Made by a program: the position numbers and the translations under genes. DNA of 64,000 bases from the NCBI RefSeq assembly GCF_012848855.1, contig NZ_CP051630.1, positions 475,501 through 539,500 of the forward strand, in the 5' to 3' direction. The stretch's first letter is position 1. Each line of letters opens with the position of its first letter. The notes beneath the pieces were generated by a model, which did no database searches, was not told the origin of the DNA, and saw only the letters and a program-made list of their open reading frames with translations. This document shows, piece after piece, positions 35,174 through 43,319 of the stretch. This DNA comes from Pyruvatibacter mobilis. Lineage in GTDB: Bacteria > Pseudomonadota > Alphaproteobacteria > CGMCC-115125.

Positions 35174-35563
35174 ATGATGACCATCGGCGAAGTTGCGGCG
35201 GCGGCGGATCTGCCGACCAAGACCGTGCGGTATTACGCGGATATCGGCCTTGTGACGCCGGGCGGACGGTCGGAGGCGGGCTACCGGCTTTACGGGACGG
35301 ATGAGCTGGCGCGGCTGGTGTTCGTGCGCCGGGCGCGGAGTTTCGGCTTTTCCGTCGATGCGTGCCGCGACCTGCTGGGGCTTTATGGCGACCGGGCTCG
35401 GTCGAGCCGGGACGTGAAGGCGCTGGCGCTGGAGCGGCTGGCGGAGATCGATGCGCGGATGGCGGAGCTGGAAGCGCTGCGGGCGGAGCTGGCGCGGCTG
35501 GCGACCGCATGCCAGGGCGATGACCGGCCTGACTGTCCCATCCTGGAGACGCTGGCGACTTAG
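35174..35563 (+). CDS. MerR-family copper-responsive regulator, CueR/HmrR-like
   Basis: A 129-residue regulator (start 35174, with a second Met immediately after). The N-terminal winged helix reads MTIGEVAAAADLPTKTVRYY and is followed by a dimerisation helix. The metal loop near the C terminus has Cys113 and Cys121 in CQGDDRPDCPIL, the CX7C spacing used by CueR for Cu(I). A Ser at the position equivalent to Ser77 in CueR is plausible within RARSSRD. CueR activates copper exporters, but no copA, copZ or oxidase gene lies next to it, so its targets must be elsewhere. Confidence 0.87.
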   Translation: MMTIGEVAAAADLPTKTVRYYADIGLVTPGGRSEAGYRLYGTDELARLVFVRRARSFGFSVDACRDLLGLYGDRARSSRDVKALALERLAEIDARMAELEALRAELARLATACQGDDRPDCPILETLAT

Positions 35564-35708
35564 TTACCGGCTGCGACCTGCGGGCACCTTATCCTGCGGG
35601 GTGAATATGATAGGTTGGGCGTCGAACTGATTTGAAGTGACGCCTGCCGGGATGTGCGGGGCGGGCGGCTCCTGACCGGGGCCGAGGGGCATACGGGGAC
35701 AGTAGTAG

Positions 35709-36653
35709 ATGACCATCGAAGACCATCCGCAGGGGGAGAAAGCTTCTCCGGCCGTTACCGGACTCAAGTCCGCCATCACCTGGACCGCATGGCCTGGGCT
35801 GATGACCCTGTGCATCGCGATCACCGCTTACGGGATGGCAAATGACGAGCCGATCCTCGGGTTCAATTCCGCCTATCTGCTGCTGGGGGTGACGCTGATC
35901 CTGCTGGAGCGGTGGATGCCTTACGAGAAGACCTGGCTTGAGAATGACGGCCAGACCTTTGCCAATATCGCGCATACGCTTCTCAACAAGGGCATGGTGC
36001 AGGCGGCAGCCGCAGTGACCACGCTGATCATCGTGGTGGATGTGGTGGAGCCGGAAGCCGGGGCCCTGTGGCCGACCGACTGGCCGCAATGGGCGCAGAT
36101 CGTGCTCGGGCTTCTGATCGCGGAATTCGGATTTTACTGGGCGCACCGGCTGGCGCATGAGGTGCCGTGGCTGTGGCCGTTCCACGCGGTGCATCACTCG
36201 GTGACCCGGCTGTGGGTGATCAATACGGGGCGCTTCCACTTTGTGGATACGGCGCTGAGCGTGGCGCTGAGCCAGCCGCTGCTCTACCTCGCCGGGGCGC
36301 CGGTGGAGGTGTTCATGTGGGTGGGCGGCATCACGGCCTTCAGCGGTCTGTTGACCCACACCAATGTGGTGATGCGTGCGGGCTGGCTGAACTATGTGTT
36401 CAACACGCCTGAGCTGCACCGGTGGCACCATTCCAAGGTGGTGGAAGAGGGCAACACGAATTACGGCGAAGTGCTGATGGTCTATGACCTGCTTTTCGGC
36501 ACCTGGTTCCTGCCGGACCGGCGTCCGCCCGCGGGCATCGGCATCAGCGAGGAAATGCCTGCGTCCTTCGCAGGGCAGCTGGCGCATCCGTTCCGTACCC
36601 TGAGCGCCATGCGGCGGGAACGGGCAGCGGCGAACGTCATTGCCGGTGACTGA
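35709..36653 (+). CDS. fatty acid hydroxylase/sterol desaturase superfamily protein
   Basis: A 314-residue membrane di-iron enzyme. Several hydrophobic segments (about 22-40, 55-72, 96-112, 118-140, 195-220) surround the His-box set: HRLAHE near residue 147, HAVHHS near 162 and HRWHHS near 237. The family adds hydroxyl or double-bond functions to lipids such as sterols, carotenoids or fatty acids. It points toward tetR1, and a second family member lies beyond that gene, so the three genes may form one lipid-modification unit. The substrate is unknown. Confidence 0.87.
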   Translation: MTIEDHPQGEKASPAVTGLKSAITWTAWPGLMTLCIAITAYGMANDEPILGFNSAYLLLGVTLILLERWMPYEKTWLENDGQTFANIAHTLLNKGMVQAAAAVTTLIIVVDVVEPEAGALWPTDWPQWAQIVLGLLIAEFGFYWAHRLAHEVPWLWPFHAVHHSVTRLWVINTGRFHFVDTALSVALSQPLLYLAGAPVEVFMWVGGITAFSGLLTHTNVVMRAGWLNYVFNTPELHRWHHSKVVEEGNTNYGEVLMVYDLLFGTWFLPDRRPPAGIGISEEMPASFAGQLAHPFRTLSAMRRERAAANVIAGD

Positions 36654-36691
36654 CAGAGGCCGGTGAACCGGGGTGGGGCTTTCGGCTGTGT

Positions 36692-37282
36692 TCAGTCGCT
36701 GCCGCCCCTGGCAATCAGACCTTCCACATGCAGGGCCAGCGTCTCAACGGCGCCGGCCCTGTTCTGTTTGGTGGGACTGATGGCGGTGAGCAGGCCGATG
36801 CCGTTGATGGCGCCCATGAGGATGCGGGCTTCGTGACCGGCGTCACAGCCGGGCGCGACATCGGCGATGAGGGCTGCGAGCGCATCCACCCAGGCCTCGG
36901 TCTGGATCGCGTTCTCGCGGGCGAGCTGCGGGTCGGAGGCGGCGGCGGTCCAGAAGGCGATCCACACTTTCCATTCGCGCTGGCGCTGCTTGTCGAGGGG
37001 CAGGCCTTCCTCAACGCATTTCTGAAGGCGGGCGCGAGGCGGCAGGTCTTTTGCCAGCAGGGCCGTGGTGCGCGCCTTGGCGGCCTCATTGGCGGCGCGC
37101 AGGGCGGCCAGGACCAGGGCCTCACGATCCGGGAAATAATGGGTGATGCGGCCAGTGGTGCAGCCGGCGGCTGAGGCCACCTTGCGCATGGTGAGGCCAT
37201 CCAGACCCTCGGTCTCGATGACCTTCCAGCTTGCTTCCACCAGCTCCGCCCGGCGGGCCTTGTGATCGACGATTTTCGGCAT
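36692..37282 (-). CDS. TetR-family regulator next to sterol desaturase genes
   Basis: A 196-residue regulator. The N-terminal helix-turn-helix (RRAELVEASWKVIETEGLDG, GLTMRKVASAAGCTTGRITH, YFPDREALV) is typical. The C-terminal ligand domain resembles BetI-type TetR proteins (KVWIAFWTAAASDPQLARENA). It is divergent from the second sterol desaturase gene, and the shared 119-bp spacer holds a duplicated operator-like sequence, so repression of that gene and itself is likely. The ligand is unknown. Confidence 0.9.
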   Translation of the reverse strand: MPKIVDHKARRAELVEASWKVIETEGLDGLTMRKVASAAGCTTGRITHYFPDREALVLAALRAANEAAKARTTALLAKDLPPRARLQKCVEEGLPLDKQRQREWKVWIAFWTAAASDPQLARENAIQTEAWVDALAALIADVAPGCDAGHEARILMGAINGIGLLTAISPTKQNRAGAVETLALHVEGLIARGGSD

Positions 37283-37313
37283 GGGGTGAAGCTAGGGCAG
37301 TTGTCCCGGCTTT

Positions 37314-37365
37314 ACAAAACAAATGTTGTGCAATAGCGTGTTTTTCACAAAACAAATGTTGTGCA
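37314..37365. promoter_or_regulatory. tandem operator between tetR1 and the sterol desaturase gene
   Basis: The 19-mer ACAAAACAAATGTTGTGCA occurs twice, at 37314-37332 and 37347-37365, 33 bp apart start to start, about three helical turns. Each copy contains ACAA-N8-TTGT inverted arms. The position between divergent starts fits two TetR dimers. Confidence 0.75.
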
Positions 37366-37401
37366 TTAGGCGCGGCCACGGATGTGCCGGGAGGAGGGGA
37401 G

Positions 37402-38307
37402 ATGCTGGAGTTTCTGCAGGGATTGCTGGCGATTCGCGACGTCGATCAGCTCTGGCTGCTGATCGGCTTCATCGGCGTGGAAGTGGCGCTGACCTGGGTG
37501 CTGCGGAAAAAGTTCTATGCGGCAACCGACAGCCTGTGTTCGGTGACGCTCGGTATTGCCTATGCGGTGGTGATCGCGCTGTCGGCGGCGACGGTTCTGG
37601 CGGTCTATTACTGGACGGCGCAATTCGCGGTGCTGGAATTTGACTGGGCGGGCAGCGTTGTTGGGATCCTGGGCGCCTATGTGCTGGTCGATTTCCTGTT
37701 CTACTGGTACCACCGGGCCATCCATGAAATGCGCGTGGGGTGGGCGGCGCATGTGGTGCACCACTCAAGCCAGTTCCTGAATGCGGGGACGGCGCTCAGG
37801 TCGTCCTTCGTGGAGGCCTGGATCGAGCCGCTGTTCCTGCTGCCTGCCATCCTGCTGGGGGTGGACCCGCTGATGGTGGTGGCGCTGATCTCGCTCAACC
37901 ACCTTTACCAGTACTGGCTGCACACCCGGCTGATCCCGAAGCTGGGGCCGGTGGAATGGGTGTTCAACACGCCGTCGCACCACCGGGTGCATCACGCGTC
38001 CAACCTGCGCTATTGCGACAAGAATTATGCGGGCACGTTGATCATCTGGGACCGGCTGTTCGGCACCTTTGAAGCGGAGCGGGCGGACGAGCCCTGCATC
38101 TTTGGCATCCGTCACCCGCTGGAGAGCCGCAATCCGCTGACGGCAACCTTTCATGAATGGGGGGCGCTTGTCCGCGACATGCGGGCTGCCCCCTCGATCG
38201 GCGCGGCGCTGGGTCATCTGGTCCATGCGCCGGGCTGGTCTCCGCACGGGGACGGGGAGACTACCCGTGCCCTGCAGGCGCGCGCCCGGGCAGGGGGGGC
38301 GCTCTAG
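37402..38307 (+). CDS. sterol desaturase family protein
   Basis: A 301-residue membrane protein; the start at 37402 has a strong GGGAGGAGGGGAG site, and the operator pair lies just upstream. Histidine boxes are HRAIHE near residue 104, HVVHHS near 119 and HHRVHH near 197, with hydrophobic segments around 17-35, 52-74, 80-100 and 150-175. The C-terminal part NYAGTLIIWDRLFGTF is typical of the family. The substrate is unknown. Together with the gene at 35709 it brackets tetR1; this one is the more probable direct target. Confidence 0.9.
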   Translation: MLEFLQGLLAIRDVDQLWLLIGFIGVEVALTWVLRKKFYAATDSLCSVTLGIAYAVVIALSAATVLAVYYWTAQFAVLEFDWAGSVVGILGAYVLVDFLFYWYHRAIHEMRVGWAAHVVHHSSQFLNAGTALRSSFVEAWIEPLFLLPAILLGVDPLMVVALISLNHLYQYWLHTRLIPKLGPVEWVFNTPSHHRVHHASNLRYCDKNYAGTLIIWDRLFGTFEAERADEPCIFGIRHPLESRNPLTATFHEWGALVRDMRAAPSIGAALGHLVHAPGWSPHGDGETTRALQARARAGGAL

Positions 38308-38315
38308 CGCCTGAT

Positions 38316-38353
38316 GGTCCGGCCCGGCGCGGAGGAGGAGCGCCGGCCGGACC
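38316..38353 (+). terminator. hairpin after the sterol desaturase gene
   Basis: GTCCGGCC-C-GGCGC pairs with GCGCCGGCCGGAC with a single bulged C around GGAGGAGGA. No U-tract follows. The remaining part of the 328-bp gap up to 38635 holds no gene that I can support. Confidence 0.5.
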
Positions 38354-38635
38354 TGGCAGGCCGTGCCCGGTGTCGACGATTCAGCGAACAGAGTTTCGGC
38401 AGGACTGGAGCCGGGGAGGCGGCGTCAGGCGGCCGCTGCGGTGCGGCCTGACGGTCACTCGCCCTGATGGTGTGCCCAGCTGTCCCGATGCGTGTATCAT
38501 TCGTTGCCGCACTACACGCGCATGGCGGCGGTACAACCAATAATATATGTAAGGTTACAATTCAGAATGCTAGACAGTGCGTGTATTAGTGCTGCCTGAC
38601 AGTAGTGCACGGCCAACCCGGATGGAGTCCGGCTC

Positions 38636-39184
38636 ATGTCCTCGTTCGACAGATCCAGTCAACTTTCGATTGATAGTTTCCCGCCGATAGAAATCGATCC
38701 GTCTCTCGATTTTCAGCACAAGATCACCAAGCTCGGCTTCGAACACTGGACCGAAAAAGCGGCCGGGCGGGCAATGCCGGACCGCGCGGACATCGACCCG
38801 CGCGCCTTCGGGCCCTATCTGGGTCACCTGACCCTGTTCAACATCAGGTTCAATGACGGTGCCGTGGACGGGCTTGTGCCGCGCATTGTCGGCAGCGATT
38901 TCGAAAGCGTGTTCGGCGACCTCAAGAGCGTGCCGCTGGAGGAAAAACTGCCGTCTGCCATCTATGACCGCTGGCGCCTTGTGGTGACCGGCATGATGGA
39001 GGCGGGCGGGCCGGTGCGGGCAACGGGGCCGATCGTCTACAAGGGCAAGGAGCACCTTGTGGCCGAGCTGGTGGTTGCTCCCCTCAGCAGCGGCGGAGAA
39101 GCGAATTCAGTTCTGTATGTGGTGTCGGTGTTTTTGCCGGGCACGCCGGATGACGGGTTGCCGGACGGGGTAAGCACCGCCTGA
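38636..39184 (+). CDS. PAS_5-type PAS domain protein
   Basis: A 182-residue single-domain protein of the PAS_5 group common in Alphaproteobacteria. Recognisable features are the MPDRADIDPRAFGPYLGHLTL segment, where the residues RADIDP and LP/LGHL are typical, then IVGSDFESVFGDL and the sensor-like strand pair ending VLYVVSVFLP. There is no output domain, so it may sense a small ligand and act through a partner, or act in signalling scaffolds. A GGAG site precedes the start. Two related sequences lie at 39946 and 40564. Confidence 0.8.
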   Translation: MSSFDRSSQLSIDSFPPIEIDPSLDFQHKITKLGFEHWTEKAAGRAMPDRADIDPRAFGPYLGHLTLFNIRFNDGAVDGLVPRIVGSDFESVFGDLKSVPLEEKLPSAIYDRWRLVVTGMMEAGGPVRATGPIVYKGKEHLVAELVVAPLSSGGEANSVLYVVSVFLPGTPDDGLPDGVSTA

Positions 39185-39194
39185 CCGGTGCCCG

Positions 39195-39923
39195 CTAGAA
39201 CGGGACGGGGGCGAAGAAGCTCATGGGCGTGCCGCCCGTAGGGTGGCGCAGCGTCAGCGCGAAGGCGTGGAGCTGCAGGCGGCCTGCAGCGGCCAACACA
39301 TGATCGTCCGCATAGAAATTATCACCCAGGATCGGATGGCCGAGGGCCAAAAGATGCACTCTGAGCTGGTGGGAGCGGCCTGTCTCCGGACGCAGGAGCA
39401 GGCGCGTGGCGCCTGACGGGAGTGTGTCCGTCGCCGGTTCGCGCGCGGTCACCTGCCAGTGGGTGACGGCGCTGCGGCCATGCTCGTGGTCCACCTTCTG
39501 CTTGGGGCGCTGATCGGGGTCGGTGCCGAGCGGCAGGTCTATGGTGCCGCTGTCATCGCGCAGGTGACCGGCGACGCGGGCGACATAGAGTTTGGAGAGG
39601 CGGCGTTTTTCGAACTGGCGGCCGAGATGGCGCTGGGCACGGTGATGCAGGCCCATGATGCAGACGCCCGAGGTGTCCTTGTCGAGCCGGTGCACGAGGC
39701 TTGCGTGGCGGTGATGGGCCCTGGCGCGGGCGGTGAGGCAATCCTCGAGGCCGGGGCGGTTGCCGGGCACCATGAGAAGCCCGCTCTGCTTGTCGAGCAC
39801 GAGGATGTCCTCGTCCTCATGGAGAATGTCCAGATAGGGCTCCATGGGCGGCGCGTAATCGAAGCCGCGCAGGCCGGGGGACGTCTCGGAGGAAGTCTGG
39901 GGAGGGGGAGCGGTGTCGGTCAT
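39195..39923 (-). CDS. RluA-family pseudouridine synthase
   Basis: A 242-residue RNA pseudouridine synthase. The catalytic aspartate lies in VHRLDKDTSGVCIMGLH; other family motifs are LDKQSGLLMVPG, KLYVARVAGH, LRPETGRSHQLRVHLLALGHPILGD and a C-terminal LHAFALTLRHP. It lacks an S4 domain, like RluA, which modifies 23S rRNA position 746 and tRNA position 32; the exact target here is inferred. It is convergent with the PAS_5 gene. Confidence 0.92.
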   Translation of the reverse strand: MTDTAPPPQTSSETSPGLRGFDYAPPMEPYLDILHEDEDILVLDKQSGLLMVPGNRPGLEDCLTARARAHHRHASLVHRLDKDTSGVCIMGLHHRAQRHLGRQFEKRRLSKLYVARVAGHLRDDSGTIDLPLGTDPDQRPKQKVDHEHGRSAVTHWQVTAREPATDTLPSGATRLLLRPETGRSHQLRVHLLALGHPILGDNFYADDHVLAAAGRLQLHAFALTLRHPTGGTPMSFFAPVPF

Positions 39924-39945
39924 GGGCCTTCATAGCCCAGCCGGG

Positions 39946-40473
39946 TCAGTCGTTGAAGAACAGACCGCCGAGGATCCAGATGGTGCGTTCGTCATTGCCG
40001 AGCATGGGCAGATGCACGATCTCGAAGGTCAGGAATTCCCGGTCGATGCCGTGGAAGCTGCCCGTGGTGATGTGCGGTGCGCGCGACGTGGCGACGCCCG
40101 AATAGGAAACCGCGTTGCGGCTGACCTGGGTCGGCTCGTAAATCTCGGAAATGCACAGGCCGGTGGGGTCCGCGCCGAGGCGGGCGGTGATGCCATGGCC
40201 GACGAGGCGGAAGCGCCAGTCGGTCATGTCTTCGCCGGTGGGTTCCAGCATGAAGAAGAAGGGCAGGACCGGCAGCAGGTCGCGGTGCGGCAGGTCCGTG
40301 CGGCTGGGCAGGGTATCGGCGCGCTGTTTGCCGGCGAAGAAGGCCAGCATCATGCGGGCGAGCGGATGATGGGCGTCGGCTGCGGGCGTCACCTTGATGT
40401 CGAGCTTGTGGCCGCCCCGGATGAGTGCATCCGGCGGCAACGACCTGTCCGATCCTGGCGGCAGCATGCCCAT
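39946..40473 (-). CDS. PAS_5-type PAS domain protein
   Basis: A 175-residue PAS_5 protein: an N-terminal helix region (HPLARMMLAFFAGKQRADTL) is followed by LPSRTDLPHRDLLPVLPFFF, FRLVGHGITARLGADPTGLC, and a C-terminal strand pair ending ERTIWILGGLFFND. It lacks an output domain. A short palindrome TTTACC-AA-GGTAAA lies 15 bp upstream of the start (40488-40501). A decayed relative follows upstream at 40564. Confidence 0.8.
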   Translation of the reverse strand: MGMLPPGSDRSLPPDALIRGGHKLDIKVTPAADAHHPLARMMLAFFAGKQRADTLPSRTDLPHRDLLPVLPFFFMLEPTGEDMTDWRFRLVGHGITARLGADPTGLCISEIYEPTQVSRNAVSYSGVATSRAPHITTGSFHGIDREFLTFEIVHLPMLGNDERTIWILGGLFFND

Positions 40474-40487
40474 GGGGGAGGGGTTCC

Positions 40488-40501
40488 TTTACCAAGGTAA
40501 A
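40488..40501. promoter_or_regulatory. short inverted repeat upstream of the PAS_5 gene
   Basis: TTTACC and GGTAAA separated by AA. It could be an operator, or a hairpin loop in the leader. Weak evidence. Confidence 0.3.
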
Positions 40502-40563
40502 GAAGAACCATAGGCAGCCGCAGTTAATGAATGCTTTGAAAATGGACGATCTGCATGGGTTTA

Positions 40564-40737
40564 TCAGATGAGTGTGCGGATCAGATCCCCGAAGAAGACG
40601 CCGCCCATCATCCATTTGCTCTGCCCGTCCGGCAGTCGGGGGGGGCATAAACCTTGCCGGTCGTGATGCTGAGCCAGCGCCGTGCCGCCACATCCCGGCA
40701 GATGGTTGCCTGATGGGGCGGTCCGGCCTCACCATGA
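40564..40737 (-). pseudogene. frameshifted C-terminal remnant of a PAS_5 protein
   Basis: On the minus strand the last part reads LPDGQSKWMMGGVFFGDLIR and stops at 40564; this resembles the end ERTIWILGGLFFND of the neighbouring intact protein. One frame upstream the sequence reads ARRWLSITTGKVYAPP, the expected preceding segment. The two frames are joined at a run of eight G at 40638-40645, so a single-base slip in this homopolymer explains the break. The N-terminal two thirds are missing. A sequencing error in the run could restore only this short fragment, not the gene. Confidence 0.6.
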
Positions 40738-40805
40738 ATGGTTCGCCGTGAAGCCAGACACACCGGTGTTCAGACAGTTCGGGAACAATCAGCGAGCGGG
40801 CGGGG

Positions 40806-41270
40806 TCAGAAGACGCCTGCGTCGAGGCCCGCGGCCAGAGCCATGCCGGTCTCGCGGCAGGTGTCGAGGAAGGCCTCGTCCCAGTCGCCGCGGCAGGTGA
40901 CGGGCTCCCGCACCTGCTTCCAGCGCAGGCCGGTGAGGATGGTGTCGAGCGCGCGGCGGGTGCCGGTGCCGTCATGGCCGGCACGGATGATCAGCGCGCA
41001 GGGCAGGCCCTGTTTTTCCTCGAGCACGGGGTAATAGGTGCGGTCGAAGAAATCCTTCATGGCGCCTGCCATGTAGCCGAGATTTTCCGTGGTCAGAAGA
41101 ATGATGCCGTCCGCCGCCATCACCTCGTCGGGGCCCACGTCGAAGGGGGAGCGGAGGTCTGCGGTGACGCCGTCGATATCCTCATGCCGGGCGCCTGCCA
41201 GCACCGCTTCTGCCATCGCCGTTGTGTTGGGCGAGGGCGTGTGGGCGATGATGAGCAGGCGCTTGGTCAT
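40806..41270 (-). CDS. flavodoxin-like FMN reductase
   Basis: A 154-residue flavodoxin-fold protein: MTKRLLIIAHTPSPNTTAMA forms the FMN-phosphate loop, TTENLGYMAGAMKDFFDRTY the second flavin-contact loop. It resembles NADPH-dependent FMN reductase/quinone reductase proteins. It lies 9 bp after the thiolase gene in transcription direction, so it is the last gene of a tetR2-thiolase-flavoprotein operon. The physiological partner is unknown. Confidence 0.85.
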   Translation of the reverse strand: MTKRLLIIAHTPSPNTTAMAEAVLAGARHEDIDGVTADLRSPFDVGPDEVMAADGIILLTTENLGYMAGAMKDFFDRTYYPVLEEKQGLPCALIIRAGHDGTGTRRALDTILTGLRWKQVREPVTCRGDWDEAFLDTCRETGMALAAGLDAGVF

Positions 41271-41279
41271 GGGGCGGGA

Positions 41280-42494
41280 CTATTCAGCGCGTTCGAAGAT
41301 GGCGGCGATGCCCTGGCCGATGCCGATGCACATGGTGACCAGGGCGTATTTCTTGTCCTGCTCCTCAAGGGCGCGGATAGCGGTGAGGGCGAGGCGGGCG
41401 CCGGAGGCACCGAGCGGGTGACCGATGGCGATGGCGCCGCCATGGGGGTTCACGCGCGGGTCGTCATAGGCGACGCCCATCTGGTTGAGGCAGCCGAGCA
41501 CCTGGGCAGCGAAGGCCTCGTTGAGCTCGAGCACATCCATCTGGTCCAGCGTCAGCCCGGCGCGGTCGAGGGCCTTTTTGGAGGCATCCACCGGGCCGAG
41601 ACCCATGACGCGCGGTTCGACGCCGGCGATGGCGGCTGAGACGAGGCGGGCGCGGGGCGTGAGGCCGAATGCCTTGCCCTTGGCTTCGTCGCCGATGATG
41701 AGGGCAGCGGCGCCGTCATTGATGCCGGAGGCGTTGGCGGCGGTCACAACACCGCCGTCGCCGTGGATCGGCTTCAGGCCTGAAATGCCTTCGACGGTGG
41801 TGCCGGGGCGGGGGCCTTCATCGGCGTTGCAGATTTCCGGCGGGGCCTTGCGCTTGGCGGCGGGGACTTCGAGATCCATGATCTCGCCCTTGAAGAACCC
41901 GCTGGCGAGGGCTGCTTCATATTTCTGGTGCGAGGCGGCGGCGAAGGTGTCGGATTCCTCGCGGGTGATGCCGATGCGCTCGGCGACGTTCTCCGCCGTC
42001 TGGGGCATGGTGTCGTTGCCGATATGCTGGAGCAGCGCCTTGTTGGGGAAGCGCCAGCCGATGGTGGAGTCCTCGATCTGCTGGCCGCGGTCAAAGGCGC
42101 TGGTGGCCTTGGACATGACCAGCGGGGCGCGGCTCATGCTCTCGACGCCGCCGGCGATGAACATGTCGCCCTCACCGCAGCGGATGGCGCGGCCTGCGTC
42201 CATTACAGCGGCGAGGCCCGAGCCGCACAGGCGGTTGACTGTGAGGCCGCCGACCTTCTGCGGCAATCCCGCGATCAGCGCGGCGTTCCGCGCCACGTTG
42301 CGGCTGTCTTCACCGGCCTGGTTGGTGTCGCCGAGGATCACGTCTTCCACTTCGCTGCCGTCAAGGCCGGAGCGCTTCAGCACTTCGCGGATCGGGGCTG
42401 CGGCCAGTTCGTCCACGCGCAGGCGGGACATGGCGCCGCCATGGCGGCCGAAGGGGGTGCGGGCACCCTCGAAGATGACGGGATTTGCTGACAT
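41280..42494 (-). CDS. acetyl-CoA C-acyltransferase (thiolase)
   Basis: A 404-residue thiolase that splits 3-ketoacyl-CoA with CoA or condenses two acyl-CoAs. The nucleophilic cysteine is in NRLCGSGLAAVMDA; the second half contains VLELNEAFAAQ, NPHGGAIAIGHPLGASGAR and a C-terminal TMCIGIGQGIAAIF with the second active-site Cys. The overall pattern resembles beta-ketoadipyl-CoA thiolase (PcaF) and FadA-like enzymes; pathway is not certain. Its upstream gene encodes tetR2 and its downstream gene a flavodoxin-fold reductase, forming a small degradation operon. Confidence 0.94.
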   Translation of the reverse strand: MSANPVIFEGARTPFGRHGGAMSRLRVDELAAAPIREVLKRSGLDGSEVEDVILGDTNQAGEDSRNVARNAALIAGLPQKVGGLTVNRLCGSGLAAVMDAGRAIRCGEGDMFIAGGVESMSRAPLVMSKATSAFDRGQQIEDSTIGWRFPNKALLQHIGNDTMPQTAENVAERIGITREESDTFAAASHQKYEAALASGFFKGEIMDLEVPAAKRKAPPEICNADEGPRPGTTVEGISGLKPIHGDGGVVTAANASGINDGAAALIIGDEAKGKAFGLTPRARLVSAAIAGVEPRVMGLGPVDASKKALDRAGLTLDQMDVLELNEAFAAQVLGCLNQMGVAYDDPRVNPHGGAIAIGHPLGASGARLALTAIRALEEQDKKYALVTMCIGIGQGIAAIFERAE

Positions 42495-42536
42495 GGGACC
42501 GGGTCCTTTGGCTCAACGGGAATTTTGAGTGTTGGC

Positions 42537-43226
42537 TTAGGCCGGATCAATGGCCTGTGCAAGCCAGCGGGCCTCGCGGCGCATCAGCTTTTCGAGACGG
42601 CTGCGATGAGGCTCGATCGCGCAGGCTGCGGTGGCGGCGAAATAGCCGTGCAGGGCCTGGGCGAGGAAGGCGTCATCATTAATGCGGCCGCCGGCCCACA
42701 TGGCCATGGCACCGACGAATGACATGAAGATCTGACGGCCCAGCACCAGGGGAGATGTGCCGCGCACCAGCATGCCATCGCGGGCGGCTTCTTGCATGAG
42801 GTTGATCTGGACGGTATCGGGCGTTGCGTCCGGGTAGGGGGCAGCGACACCAGCAGCCCCGCCGAGGCGGAGGATGATGTCGCGATAGAGCCGCGGGCGG
42901 GCGGTGAAGAGGCCCGCGCAGATGCGGACGGCCTGGGCGCCGCGCTCAAGCGGCGTGCCGGTTTCAAGCGCCTCGACATCGGTGCGGAAACGATCCATGG
43001 CGCGGACCATGAGGGCGGTCAGCAGCTCTTCGCGGGTGCCGGCCAGATTGTAGACCGTGGGTGTGGAGACCCCGGCCTCCTCGGCGATGGCTTCGGCGGT
43101 GACCACGCTTTCGCCGTGGCGGTCGATGAGCTTCTCGGCGGCAGCCAGAATGCGGTCAAGCCGCTGGGCCTTCTGCTGGGCGCGGAGGCCTGTGTCGGTA
43201 GGGGGTTGCGAAAGTGCGCGGGGCAT
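42537..43226 (-). CDS. TetR-family regulator divergent from haloalkane dehalogenase
   Basis: A 229-residue TetR protein. The N-terminal part (RLDRILAAAEKLIDRHGESV, VTAEAIAEEAGVSTPTVYNL, AGTREELLTALM) is the DNA-binding domain. The ligand domain is poorly conserved. It is divergent from the haloalkane dehalogenase gene with a perfect 20-bp palindrome between them, and 42 bp upstream of the thiolase gene in the same direction. It probably controls both transcripts. Confidence 0.9.
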   Translation of the reverse strand: MPRALSQPPTDTGLRAQQKAQRLDRILAAAEKLIDRHGESVVTAEAIAEEAGVSTPTVYNLAGTREELLTALMVRAMDRFRTDVEALETGTPLERGAQAVRICAGLFTARPRLYRDIILRLGGAAGVAAPYPDATPDTVQINLMQEAARDGMLVRGTSPLVLGRQIFMSFVGAMAMWAGGRINDDAFLAQALHGYFAATAACAIEPHRSRLEKLMRREARWLAQAIDPA

Positions 43227-43249
43227 GGTTGACTTATAGCGTGATAAAA

Positions 43250-43269
43250 ACTTTTATAGCAATAAAAGT
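43250..43269. promoter_or_regulatory. TetR operator between tetR2 and the haloalkane dehalogenase gene
   Basis: Perfect inverted arms ACTTTTAT and ATAAAAGT separated by AGCA. The site lies 23 bp from the tetR2 start and 50 bp from the dehalogenase start, in an AT-rich pocket, an ideal spot to control both divergent promoters. Confidence 0.8.
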
Positions 43270-43319
43270 AAGGCCGATGCCGCCGGGGTCGGCCCCACGA
43301 GGATGACCAGGAGACAGTG

